Source: Mallotus nudiflorus
Taxonomy: Eukaryota > Streptophyta > Magnoliopsida > Malpighiales > Euphorbiaceae
Assembly (NCBI GenBank): GCA_947683625.1
Contig: CANTUR010000047.1
Coordinates: 5,580,001 to 5,644,000, forward strand
Direction of reading: 5' to 3'
Length of the DNA stretch: 64,000 bases
In this document: positions 22,617-33,758 of the stretch, one piece after another
Position numbering within the stretch: position 1 is the first letter of the stretch
How the letters are laid out: each line of letters opens with the position of its first letter
Program-made: the position numbers and the translations under genes
The notes under the pieces: generated by a model
The model's database searches: none
Told to the model about the DNA's origin: nothing
Seen by the model: only the letters and a program-made list of their open reading frames with translations

Positions 22617-24638
22617 GGAATATTTATTTATTATTATGCTTATTTGTTCTCGAAATACTCCCAGCGGTCGATGAAGTTCACAAGCTATTTTTCATAGCTC
22701 ATGAATTATTCCACGAGCTACCAGGGGATGTTGCACAGTTGGTTTAGGCCTTCGGGTTCAGACAACTTGTCACTAGGCTTTTGACTGCTCGAGGGAGGTT
22801 TGATCGTTATTCCCTACTTGCTTTGATCAAGCAGTGGATGGATACCACCCACACATTCCATACTCAGGTAGGTGAGTTAACCATTTCGCCCATAAGTCTC
22901 TCAACTATAACCAGAATCACCTTCAAAGGGACTCCCATTTCCTTTGACATTGGTTACCGTAATCTCCTCGAGCTCGTGCAGAGTCAGTATGTGTGAGACT
23001 TTATTGGATTTGTCCCAACATGGAAGAACCGGAAGAATGTTGTTCTTTCATCATTGGTCGAGGGATTCAAACATCTTCCCACCACCACACCTTGACATAT
23101 TGCTCATAAGGCGAGGTGCTTCCTCCTAATCTTTCTTGGCATGATCCTCTTCTGCGAGATTCGTCACGAAGTCAATATTGCACTGGTCGGCCCCCTTCGT
23201 GATTTAGATTGAGTTATCACCCTCAACTGGGGATCTATGGCACTTGCTTATTTATATTACAAATTGGACACTATCTATAGAGGCATTGTCACCATGTGCG
23301 GCTTTTGGTATGTCTTGCATGTTCGTTTGTCCCCTTTTCATGTCTCTTCTTCTCTTTTCCTCTTTTTTTTGTTGACTTATTCTCTCTTTTAGATTTGGAG
23401 CATAGAGATTGGGTTGATTCATGGCTTCAAGGCTATTAGCTCTGACATGAGTCTCCCTCTAATGCAAAGATGGGGCTCTTCCCATTTAGCGAGTGTTAGG
23501 AATACTTTGCAGACCTACCACGATCAGCTGAACACCATCGAGTGGGACCTAGTAAGAAAATAAAATCATTAGTATTTCATGACTTAATACAAGTTAAACT
23601 TAATTAATCATGATTTTACAGATCTATTCTGATTGGCTGAAGGGAGCTAATGATGTCCAATGATATGATTTCATGGATGCCATAATATGACTTAAGGAGA
23701 TGAGGGTTTTGCTCCCTGGTTATGGCTGTCAGATGTGGTATTTGGGAGAGCGGGTATATCGATGGTGCTCTAGCCCTTCCCAACACTATATTCTTGTTGT
23801 TATCCCCTGCTTGATGCTTTATAGTTCTAGGCTGATAGGTTTAGAGTTGAGGGAGGCATTACAAGGTTATGACACCATGATTTTTCTGGAGTGGTCCTAT
23901 TATTACCAACAGTTTATCCATGAGAACCTCTTAGAGTAGGTTCCTATTGATCAGGCTAAGGTAACTTCTAATCATTTCTTTTCTAGAACTCTCCAATCAC
24001 TTATTCTTTTCTCACAGTTTGCTTTTCATAGATTAAGGAGGTTCGCTCCCCTGCTGATGAAGTGATGGAGAATGCAGTTGGGGCTGATCAGGGATTTGAG
24101 ACTACACAGGAGAGTGAGGCTGCCCTTGAGCCTGAGATTGCACTTGAGGTCCCCATGCCCAGTCCTGGGCGTGCACAATGCACTCAGCATGTTGGGACCA
24201 ACTATGAGGGGGCTTTTGCCAGTGCTGTTTGCATGATTTACTTCTTGTTTTACCTATACACTTGGTATTGATGTTAGTACAATTTTTCAAAATAAGTCCC
24301 CTAGACATAGGCAAAGTATTTGTATGGACTTGCCTCATCTCAGAGGTTATTTACTTTGCAAGTCACAGATAGTTGGCGAGTACGTATATATACACTTATT
24401 ATGAAAATGTATGTATGGTGTGCATGAAGTGCATATGATATAATGCTTCTTATATGTGCAGAGTTATTCAAGGGATCTGGAGCAAGAGATTGAGATGGTT
24501 CACCGATGGCTTGCTGACTCAGGCCTTGACCCCTACAATGCTGGTACTTCATCTCCTAGACTTCTAGATGCCTATCATCATGATGACCTTAGTAGAGGAT
24601 GGGGCCCATGGCCTGATTTTGGAGCTTGGGATGACTGA
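22002..24638 (+). pseudogene. Antisense gene 1 of element A: plant-mobile-domain-like, about 7 exons
   Basis: Resembles plant mobile domain (PMD/aminotransferase-like) proteins. Exon 2 encodes FHELPGDVAQL, RGRFDRYSLLALIKQWMD, THTFHTQVGELTISPISL and later WGSMALAYLYYKLD and MCGFWYVLHV-like motifs. Exons inferred from GT..AG sites and comparison with B and C: 22002-22170, 22665-23320, 23393-23551, 23622-23960, 24032-24221, about 24294-24379 and 24462-24638 (TGA). The ATG at 22002 is chosen because all three copies start M-A/V-x-P there. The end is acidic and aspartate-rich (RGWGPWPDFGAWDD). Stops at former Gln codons (cca taa after the start, ttg gtt tag in exon 2) show it is dead. PMD function is unclear even in host genes, so I assign none. 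Confidence 0.65.
22171..22664 (+). other. Intron 1 of antisense gene 1 (A), with LTR-like words and microsatellites
   Basis: Begins GTAACATT and ends near CTCCCAG. From 22330 to 22520 it has words such as ACCGACATTGC and GACTGGCATTCCAC plus TTGGTTTGGTTC, which also occur in the A LTR (20676-20720). These are followed by (TTA)n at about 22529-22552 and a long (TA)n at 22571-22612. An open frame across this stretch is a by-product. Confidence 0.6.
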
Positions 24639-25020
24639 TTCCAGGCTATTTTCTATTTTGTAGTTAGGATAGGTTATCTTTTTTACTACTCTATTTTAAA
24701 CTTCCATTTCCTGAAATTTGACTTGGATGAATAGATGATCCTAAGCGAGTTAATTGATTTTTTTTAGGATAAACATATATTTATCTCTTAATCATCATTT
24801 AAACTTTGGATATATATATATATATATATATATTTATATTTATTTATTTATCTCTTATTATGCACTATCCAATCTTTGATAGATCTTATCGCTTATCTCC
24901 CATCCTTATGTAATTATTACAAAAAGGCAATCTAAACCCTATTCAACTTCAATCTCTACCCTTATATAAGAACCTAAAAGGAAAACTTGTCTTATCATTC
25001 TTTTCTTTCCTCTTTTCATT
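24639..25020 (+). other. Spacer between the two antisense genes (A)
   Basis: AT-rich, with a (TA) run at about 24810-24832 and no frame. It probably holds the 3' end of gene 1 and the promoter of gene 2. cttatataagaac at about 24963, some 58 bases before the ATG at 25021, is a candidate TATA element; B and C have ctatttaagag and ctatataaatgg at similar places. Confidence 0.45.
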
Positions 25021-26331
25021 ATGATTCAAGCTTCCCTCGACCTAATGAAGAAATTTCTCAAGAGCCTTAATGATGACGATTGGAACAAGCTTTAACCCTT
25101 CTATGTCAAGCCCTTGAAGTCTCTTCAACATCTAAAGATAAATGATAACTTGCTGCATGCTGCTATAACTTTCTAGAGTCCAAAAGACCATGTCTTCATA
25201 TTCAATGGTCAAGAACTATGTCCCCTGATTGAATAATTTGCTGTCATTTTGGGATATCCATCTAATTCTATTGTTATTATTGCCCTGCCTAATTTAGGTA
25301 TGCAATTCCCAACCAAACTCATTGCCTTCTTCGATATGCCCCCAGATAATGTCCATCTTCTTGCATATAATTTTGAAACTATCAGTCTACCTTCTTTAAT
25401 CATTGTATGTGAGACTTAGGATAGGAATAGTATTGTATGTATTAGAACTATTACTTTTGCCTCTATGCTCAGTTCTTATTGGTCTCTACCCATAAAGATG
25501 ATAATACCAGGATTGTGGGTATCTTAGAACAAGTAATGGATATGGGGCTGACCTGATGTATGTTATTCTTATTGAGATCATTATTGGGTCATATAACTTC
25601 AAGACCCACCGTCATCTTTTGAGCAGTTAACTTCTTCTTCAGTCTTGTATGTTTTTTTTTACCCTAACTTTTGCCTGAGCTACCCTTTAGGGTTTTCAAC
25701 TTAGCAGGTTTGCCTTAACTTTTTCCTAAGCCACCCTTTTCGGGTTTTTAGCTTAGTGGGCTTCTCATTTATTTCTTTTTTTCTTTTCAGATCTGGTTGC
25801 AAAAGAAATTAACCTTGCTTACTACCCCTGCCAATCCTTTATCTTATTAGCCTCATCAATTGTATTCTTGACCCTTGAAGATGAAGGACAAGTACACTAT
25901 AGACCACTGGATTGATTGGATGACGGGCATCACTGATATTGAGATTACATGGGTTTGCCCTTGGTAGAGGCTAAAGTTTATGACTCTTGATTTATATGAT
26001 CATTGCATTCCCATCCCAAGCTTGTGCTTTTTGACCTTCATTTCCCTTTCATGTCTGTGTCACCAATAGGTTCGCCCATAATTCATTATTACTGTACTAC
26101 CTGATTTTGAAGGCTTCCCTCTCAAATAGGACTTTCTGGATATGGTCAAGGACTTATGGCCTCGCAGGACTCTTGAGCGCAACATATCCTTGAATGTTGA
26201 TAGAGCTACTAATGGTAACTACAGTACTTGGGTCATGATACAAGCTACAAAGCCACCCAGAATTTTCCAAATACAAGAGGACCCAAGCTTTACATGATGA
26301 GTCTCAGAAGAAGAAACATAAGCGCCACTAG
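25021..26331 (+). pseudogene. Antisense gene 2 of element A: DUF7745-like, 2 exons
   Basis: ATG at 25021 in a context shared with C. It encodes MKKFLKSLNDDDWNKL, then HVFIFNGQELCPLI and PTKLIAFFDMP, and in exon 2 HTIDHWIDWMTGITDIEI and TWVCPW. These resemble the DUF7745 family of plant proteins, of unknown function and found with or near PMD proteins. Exon 1 runs to about 25646, exon 2 from 25791 (acceptor CTTTTCAG) to the TAG at 26329-26331. The C-terminus is basic (QKKKHKRH). Several stops sit at Trp, Gln or Glu codons, for example TF*SPKDH where B also has a stop. Dead copy. Confidence 0.6.
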
Positions 26332-26767
26332 AACAAAATGGTCTTATACAGCTAGTCTTAATCTTTTATGTTATGTTTTCCTTTCTAGTGCTTATGTATT
26401 ATAAATAAGATAGAACATGCAATGTTATAACAAAATTTCAATTTCAATAAAATTCATTAATTAGGGAAAAAATGAGTACATTTGTTACATCACATGACAT
26501 AACTTATGTTATCAGTTAATCCTTTCGGATTTTCTAACTAAATATTTTTCACTTATATTTTATTTCCCTAATTTTTGCCTAACTAGCCCTATGTGGGTTT
26601 TCTAATTAATGGGACCTCTTTTTATTTTATTTTATTCCCTAATTTTTGCCTACCAGCCCTTTGTAGGTTTTCTGAACAGCGGGAATGTCCTAATTTTTGC
26701 CTAACTAGCCTTTTTAGATTTTCTAGTCAATGGACTTTTATTTTCTTTATACTAATTTTATTTATTT
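26332..26767. repeat. Convergent gene-end zone with tandem words (element A)
   Basis: Between the 3' end of antisense gene 2 (+) and the pol stop (-). After a conserved gagtacattt...cataactyatgttatca block, the word cctaatttttgcctaactagcccttt plus gttttctaa is repeated about four times (26520-26735). B has the same (41470-41690), C a truncated version. Related words fill the intron of gene 2 (25661-25770). Two transcripts end here, so it may hold their terminators; that is inference. Confidence 0.6.
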
Positions 26768-27760
26768 TTATATATAGTATTTCTTGAGGCAATCCAGGTT
26801 AATAGGCTCCATGAACTCATTCCCTTCAAGACTAGATATCTTAGTGGCTCCCTTTGGCAGAACTAACTTGACTAAGTATGGTCCTTCCCAGTTTGGTATG
26901 AACTTTCCTCTTTGATTGAACACCACTACTCTGGATTGTTTTAGTACCATATCCTTAGCTTTTATCTTCCCTGGCTTTACCCTCTTATTAAATGCCCTTG
27001 TTATCCTCTTATGGTATATCTGGGTATAAAACAAAACATTCATCCTCTTCTCGTCCAAAGACATCAGATGATCATAACTTTTCTATGCCCCTTCACTCTT
27101 GAGTGTTCTGGCCTCTATAACTACTCTTAGAGACTTGATCTTAGTTTCTATTGGCAAAACTGCTTCACAGTCGTACACCAGGGAGAATAGAGTTTGTCCT
27201 GTGGTAGTTCTAATTGTAGTTATATCCCCATAAGGCAAAGGGAAGAAAATCATACCAATCCTTGTAAGTTTTGACCATCTTAGAGAGGATTTTCTTGATA
27301 TTTTTATTTGCTACTTCCATTACTCCATTAGCCTGAGGTCAACATGGTGAAGACTTGTGATGCTCAATCCCATACTTCTACAATAACTTTGTCGTTCCTG
27401 CTTGAAACTGAACCCCATTGTTTATCACTACATGATGTGGAACCCCATATCTGTAAATGAGATTCTTCTCGATAAATCGGTCCATCTGTTTTTCCTTTAG
27501 AGCATTGAGAGACTCAGCCTCTACCCATCTAGAGAAGTAATCAATTGCCACAATTATGTACTTATGCCCATTTGATGTTATTGGCCTTGTTTCTCCTATG
27601 ATATCAATCCCCCATGCTGCAAAAGGCCAAGGAGATGATAAACTATTTAGCACTATTAGAGGAAGGTGGTTGAGGTTCCCATAGATCTGACAATGATGGC
27701 ATTGTCTCATGGTTCTAATACAATCCTTTTCCATGATCATATAGTAGTATCATTGTCTAA
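26768..27760 (-). pseudogene. Integrase of element A
   Basis: On the - strand the core reads CHHCQIYGN (zinc-finger cysteines), AAWGIDIIGE (first Asp), AIDYFSRWVEAE, and VINNGVQF, where the second catalytic Asp is Asn. The catalytic Glu region lies in the damaged part (27065-27377). The C-terminal part (26768-27064) is open: RVKPGKIKAKDMVLK, WEGPYLVK and a KKYYI end just before the stop. It ends pol and lies opposite the end of antisense gene 2. Confidence 0.85.
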
Positions 27761-28520
27761 TTATCTTCTTTGCTAGGATTATCCCATTCATGTGAGAACC
27801 GCAAGCTCTTGCATATACCTCTTTCATCACCTCTTCTGCTTTATCTTTCTTGAGACATATGAGTTGCATTCCATTTGGCATTCTCTTAAACAACACCCTG
27901 TTGTGACTTGTAAAATTACATGCAAGAACACGTAGGGCATATCTTTCTTTTGAAGTGGCCTTATCTAGATATTTTCCTTCCTCAATGAACCATTGAACAT
28001 CATAAAAACATGGCTTCTCTTGAGGCCCTATCTAAATTCCTATAATTTTCTCACCCTCATGACATAGAGCCTTTGATTTCATGATCACTAATGGCCTCAT
28101 AGTTAACACAATCATTATATCCCACATTAAAGAAAGTGTTGCCAGTGCATCTACCATCTGATTGTCATCTCATGATAGATGGATAAAGAGACACTTAGTG
28201 AAATTATTTATTAAATATTTTAAATAGCAGACGTAGGGTTTCAACTTTTCCTCTTTCACTTCCCATTCCCCATTAGCCTAGCTGATAACCAACATAGAAT
28301 CCCCATATACTAATAACTCCTTTGCCCCAGCTGCCATCGCCGCTTCTACTCCATGAATGAATGCTTCATACTTAGCCATATTGTTAGTTACTTTGAAATC
28401 CAGCTTCTTGGCCATTGGTATGGTTTCTCCCTTTAGCATGATGAGGATTACTCCTAACTCAGCTCCTTTGTTGTTTAATGCACCATCAAAATAAAAGCTT
28501 CCATTTTCAATGCTCTATAG
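27761..28520 (-). pseudogene. Second RNase H (aRNH-type) and linker of element A
   Basis: Reading the - strand from about 28510: an FDGALNN-like first Asp region, KYEAFIHGVEAA (Glu), LLVYGDSMLVISQ (Asp) and a VDALATLS end (last Asp). The copy in B (42671-43642) is cleaner. A second, archaeal-type RNase H placed between the usual RNase H and the integrase is known from Tat-lineage gypsy elements. Several stops, for example at a Trp/Arg-type position in HLS*DDNQ. Confidence 0.75.
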
Positions 28521-29180
28521 CTGCTATATTCTCATCTAGGAATTCTAGGCTCCACTGTTCATCGCCCTCTACTACATTTTGAGCTAGGAATTCCACTACT
28601 TCCCTTCCATTAATAACCTTCATGGTAATGTACTCTATATCAAATTTAGTCAAGAGAACGAGCCATCGAGGCATCCTTTCGGTCAGAGCAGGTGCCTATA
28701 GTAAGTATCTTAAGGGGTCTATTTTCAAAATGGCCTGAACTGTATACGACTGAAAGTAATGCTTTAATTTCCTTATTGACTAGATCATTATCAAACATGT
28801 CTTCTCCACTAAATCATACTTTTCTTCATATGGCAGGAACTTCTTACTGAGGTAATACACTATATGCTTTATCCCATCTAGCCCTTCTTGTGCTAAAATT
28901 GCCCCCATTGCCTTTTCTTCTAGAGCTAAATATAGGATCAAGTGTTTACTTAGCCTCAGTGGTTTAAGTACAAGTGGATTAGTGAGATACTCCTTTATCT
29001 TATTAAAACCCTTTTGACAATCATCATTCCACTCTACAGGTTGATATTTTCTCAAAAGCTTGAAGATTAGGTCACAAATATTAGTAAACCTTGCAATGAA
29101 CCTACTAATATACTGTAACCTGCCTATGAACCCTCTTAGATCTTTCTCTGTCCTTAGTGCTGGCATTTCCTGAATGGCTT
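28521..29180 (-). pseudogene. RT connection and first RNase H of element A
   Basis: Open on the - strand from 29166 to 28780: LRGFIGRLQYISRFIARF, then PLVLKPLRLSKHLILYLALEE and the GAILAQEG and VYYLSKKFLPYEEKY motifs of the RNase H that follows gypsy RT. In the remaining part the frame is broken. Confidence 0.85.
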
Positions 29181-29930
29181 TCAGTTTATCTGGTCTACTT
29201 TGATTCCTCTACTATTGACTATATGCCCCAATAACTTCCTTGAAGTAACTCTGAAAATGCATTTCTTTGGGTTGAGTCTTAAATCATACCTCTCAATGCA
29301 TGCCAAGAATTTGTCTAGTGCTTCAAAATGCCCTTTTCTTGTTTTTGACTTGACCATCATATCATCTGCATATACTTCCACTTCCTTATGCATCATGTCG
29401 CAGAAAAGAGCAATGGCTACCCTTTGATAAATTGCACCTACAATCTTCAACCTGAAAGGAATAACCTTGTAGCAATACGCCCCCCATTCCATGATGAAAG
29501 TTGTCTTGATCTTATCCATAGCTGTCATCATTATCTGATTATACCCAAAGAACCCATCCATGAAGGAGTACATTGCACTTGACGCTGCACTATCCAATAT
29601 CAGATCAATGTGAGGTAAAGGGAAGTCATCTTTCAAACATGCTTTATTTAAATCCCTGAAATCAACACACATTCGCACCTTACCATCTTTCTTGGGTACC
29701 GAGACTATGTTTGCTAGCCATTAGGGATAATCTACTACCTCTAAAAAGTTGGCCTGAATTTGTTTAGCAATTTCTTCTCTTATCCTTTCAGTCCATTCTA
29801 GTCTCAACCTATGCAATTTTTGTTTAAATGGTTCTATTTTTGGATGAGTTAGAATGTGATGCTCTTCAATGTCCCTGTCTAAACCTGGCATGTCTTCGTA
29901 GGTCTAAGTAAATACTACCTTTCTTTTTGT
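29181..29930 (-). pseudogene. Reverse transcriptase of element A
   Basis: Open on the - strand from 29678. MRMCVDFRDLNKAC, DFPLPHIDLIL, SFMDGFFGYNQI, AYCYKVIPF and the active site VYADDMMVKS (YADD complement at 29361-29372) are all present. Both Asp residues are kept; Val to Ala is tolerated in some RTs. Upstream to 29930 the fingers region is readable but interrupted, with SVPKKDGK just before the open part. Confidence 0.88.
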
Positions 29931-30539
29931 TAGATTTTCTCAAAATTTTCCCTCTCTTTAGGAGTTACATCATGTGATATAGAAATGTTCTTTGGATGAT
30001 CATTCATGCCCATGTAAAATGAATCAAATTTAATTGAATTAATGTCAAACATGCATGAATGATCAAAATTATAATGCATAGAACTATCATGATGCAAATC
30101 ACCTAAGAAAGCAAAACCAACATTCATATCATTAACCAAAGGAAAAACACAACTTTTGTCCTCATAGATACCAAACGTTATTAAATCAATTTCTTTATAA
30201 AAAAACATTAATACGACTATCAATAATAAGAGTAGTTAAATCCTGGGGTGGCTCCTCTTTAGGTGGTAGACACAACAGCTCTTTTGCAGCAACATCCCCT
30301 ATTCTTCCAACTACTTGCTTCATCACTTCTTTTTTGTTGCTCTTAACTAAGTTTTCCACAATCTGGTCCTTAAAAATCTTAAACCCAGAAACATTTTTGC
30401 CAATAACATTTACGGACTCCTTAGCACCTAGATAATATTTTCCCTCTCTTGGCTTGATGAAATTCTCACTTAACAGCCCAACTCTCCCCAGGGGCTTATT
30501 TCTCTTGGCCTTCTCTTTCTTTCTTGCCCTTTTACTGGT
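29931..30539 (-). pseudogene. Protease-RT spacer of element A, conserved with B
   Basis: An open stretch at 29930-30223 encodes an Asp/His/Asn-rich peptide with VNDMNVGFAFLGDLHHD, HSCMFDINSI and MNDHPKNISI. B encodes a clearly related peptide at 44895-45107. I recognise no domain. It may be a flexible linker of the polyprotein. Confidence 0.55.
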
Positions 30540-31321
30540 AGATCATATCTCAGCACACCCTAATCCTTTAGTGTTGTTTTGACTCTTGAATTCCGGTAGC
30601 TTAGGACTTCCTTGCTCATTCTTACCTAGCCCCACCCAAGTTGGTAATTAATACTCTTCATCATTTTTACAACCCTTGGGTCCATCTTAGTCTTGTCAAA
30701 TATCCCAGTAATTTGAAAACTAGGAGGAACACACACTTGTTTCTATTTTTCCAATATGGCAACTACAATTGTAATGGTTCATACTTTGATTATCACTACA
30801 TCACCTTCATAAGGGAATTTTATCTTCTGGTGCACAGTCGAGGGTACCCCTCCTAGAGCATGGAACCATGGCCTTCCCAACAACAAGGCATAAGTAACTG
30901 GTATATCCAGCACGGTGAACTCAATGGTTGATTCCACAAGTCCTATTTTAATTAGAGTTTGGAATGTCCCCTCTACATTCCTAGTGTTGTCATCATAGGC
31001 TCTAATTATGAGGTTTGAATCTATCAAGTCTTCAACTTTCAAACCTAAGTTAGGCAAGATCTTCAATGGGCATACATTAATGGTAGAACCATCATCAACC
31101 ATTGCAAAGTTGGTTCTTTTCCCTTTAAATTCAGATGGGATAAATAGTGCCTTGTTATGATTTCTTCCTTCTAAAGGCAAGTCATCATCTAAGAAGGTTA
31201 TAAGCCCGTGTTTCTTTTCTTTAACCTTTGCTACCATAGCCTCGGGTGTGGCTGCTGTTTTAATATTCATGTTCGATAGAGCTTTCACCAGAGCTCTTTT
31301 GTGGCTACTTGAGTGCATCAA
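30540..31321 (-). pseudogene. Aspartic protease of element A
   Basis: Open on the - strand from 31321 to 30779. The active-site flap region reads FAMVDDGSTINVCPL with the DDGS form usual in Tat elements, and LLLGRPWFHALGGVPSTVHQ is the typical second half. Downstream (DPRVVKMM, near 30665) it matches B before stops occur. It cleaves the polyprotein in intact relatives. Confidence 0.85.
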
Positions 31322-32239
31322 TAGTTTCTAAATACTGACATTTTCCTTAGCCTTCTTAGTTGTTCCAGAATTAGGTCTTCCTTTTCCCCTTCTTCTATTT
31401 TTGCATCATCTATCTCTTCTCTTTCTATAAATCTCTCAATCTTCTTTTCTTATGCCTTGTAATCCCTCCCACTTCTAGTGACATGATTCACTTTGGGGTC
31501 ATCGCTCCACACATCCAGACCAGTGGGATTCTCTTTATCAGAGTCATACCAAATGTCTACAACTTTGATGATTATGTCCCTCTTTCAGTCCTTTTATACT
31601 TCTACTGTGCACATTTCCTTTCCCTCCATGCTAAGCTTTCCCAGATGTACTCTCAGTAATTCCTCAATCCCCTATTTTGGAGTTAAAGACTCTTTATTCT
31701 CTTCTTTTGCTAGCCTATCACTAAATTCATCACCCCATCCTGTAGGCACAATCCCCTCAAGAGGTATATCACTAGAAGTAGGCTTTGAATAGAACACCCT
31801 ATAATCAAATTTGCCTGAGGGCTGCCCTAATAAATCCTCAACTCTTGGCTATTCTTTTGGATTCTTTCTCATCATTAAACTCATCACCCCATCCTGAGGG
31901 CATAATTGATTCAACTAGGATATCTACAAAGGGCAGTTTGGAATAGAACACCTTATAGTTAAATTTCCCTGAGGACTGCTCTAGCAAATCCTTAACTCCT
32001 CTAGAGGCATCAGGAGATTCTCCATTAGCTGTAGGGTTTAGGTTTTCAAAGGAGTTTAGCACTTCTTCTATGCTCACTCTTGAGTTAATCATCATGGTGG
32101 CCAGTGGTGGGTCATTTCGGTAGTCAGGTAAAGGCTTGTTTCTAGTGTTTGGGTTAGAGTTGGATTTTTTAGGGTTTGTGATTTTTCCAGAGTCTATTAC
32201 ATTTTGGATCTCATTTTTAAGGTGAATACAGGTGTTAGT
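31322..32239 (-). pseudogene. Gag-protease linker of element A
   Basis: Short open pieces, the best at 31838-32095 (MINSRVSIEEVLNSFENLN, SGKFNYKVFYSKLPF, GWGDEFNDE). B has the matching peptide at 46469-46795. A second, imperfect copy of the GWGDEF-encoding stretch is near 31730, suggesting a short internal duplication in A. No known domain. Confidence 0.6.
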
Positions 32240-33606
32240 GGAGTGGCCAGCTACTTGGTGAAACTTGTAGTAACTATTGGGGTCTTAGCCTGGGACATTC
32301 GGGTTAGGTGGTTTGGAGAAAGTTAAGGGTCAGAGTAAGCCTTTTTGGATTAATTGTTCTAGGACTTTGGAGAGTGGTTGGTTGAAGTTAGAGAATCTCT
32401 AGGGTTGTTGAACTATGCGCACCTCTATAGCTCGGCTAGTATTTCCCTGTTATATGCCCCCAGTTGGGTAGTTTCAGGTTCCAATGCCTCTAGAGCTTCT
32501 TGTCTTATCATTCTCAATCTCTTGTACTTGTAGACCATCATCATATAGGTCTATAAAAGTTTTGGGGTTCATCATCTACAACCTCTCAACTAGATTAGGT
32601 GACACATTCTAAACTATCATCCTAACTTGATCCTTCTTAGCCATTTTATTCTTCATCAACCCTACTTTATTTATGAATCTGGTAAGGAAATCAAAGAAAG
32701 ATTCATTGGGTTTCTACTTTGTCAGTTCTAGATCTCTAATGGACACTTCCAAGCAGGTGTTATAATCATATTATTTTAAAAAGGTAGTACATAGTTCTTT
32801 CCAATTAGCTCTCACAGATCTTTTCAGTCCATGATACCAGTTTACAACCATTCCCTATAAGGATAACATAAAAAACTTAGTAATCACTACTAATCATGCT
32901 TTAGTAGTGCTCATGGTTGTTGTGTACTGGCTGAGATGAATCCTCAAATCTCCTTTCCCATTAAATTTTTGCAGCTATGGCATCTTGAACTTGTTAAGCA
33001 GCCTATCATCTTCCATCTGCAACATGTCATCAAAGTCAAATGAATACCCCATGCCTTGTCCCCTGATCAGCTCTTCCATCTTAGACATCTTCTAGTCAAT
33101 GCTTGCATCTGCTTGGACTCATGGTCGTGTACTAGTTTAAGGGATTCTTTCTTCGCCTTCTCTACCATGTAATTCTCAACATCCTCTAGCTTCACATTAA
33201 TAGCAGGTTGGTTTCTAGTAACAGGTTGCCCCCCAGCATTATTGGCAGTAGGTGGGACAATAGCAGCAGCAGGTGGTTGTTCAATTACAGGTGGTGGTAT
33301 GATAGCAGTAGGTTGCATAAGTCCAAATAGTGCTTGTCTCAGCTCATCTTGCATCATATCCCTCATGTTATCCATCAGAGCTCCTTTCATCTCTTCTAAG
33401 GTCCAGTTCCCTTGTTGTTGTTCCATTTGTTCAAATTCAAGTGAATTTGGTTTAGCTTCCAAGTAAAGTAGGTCAATAGGGCTTCTTTCCAGTCTATCTA
33501 GTTTGTTTATGGTTTCCTTTGCTAAGGCTTTAGGACTCTAACTCGCTCTTTTTAGTCTGCCACCTCGTCATCCCCAAATACAAAAAGACCCTAATGTATC
33601 TATGAT
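32240..33606 (-). pseudogene. Gag of element A
   Basis: The clean part (33067-33462) begins before MEQQQGNWTLEEMKGALMD, followed by a Pro/Ala-rich hinge and a charged helix (YMVEKAKKESLKLVHDHE). The retrotransposon gag core (about 32300-33000) is readable across stops (SFFDFLTRFINKVG, KKDQVRMIV). Upstream to about 33606 a Gag N-terminal piece with RGGRLKRAS and SPIDLLYLEAKPN matches B, so the true start lies 5' of the first long frame. Stops are mostly at Gln/Trp codons. Confidence 0.75.
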
Positions 33607-33758
33607 GGCTACAAAACAACGTGTTAGTATGATGAATGAGATGCATGTATGCATGTATACATGATGCACATATTATGCAACAAGTAGCAAGTACCAATCA
33701 AGTGTACAACATACATCCTTCCAACCTTATTCATCCTACACACATGTTTAATAGCGAG
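33607..33758 (-). other. Leader of element A, gag-proximal part
   Basis: Non-coding leader, rich in ATG/CAT steps (gatgcatgtatgcatgtatac), ending at the B insertion. The rest lies at 54322-55001. The 5-bp TSD of B is gcgag (33754-33758). Confidence 0.75.

Noticed and set aside
22396..22674. 92-codon frame across the (TA)n in A
   Set aside because: Runs through microsatellite in intron 1; not coding.
24102..24552. Antisense frames opposite exons 5-7 of antisense gene 1
   Set aside because: Shadow frames of the exons; not conserved in B and C.
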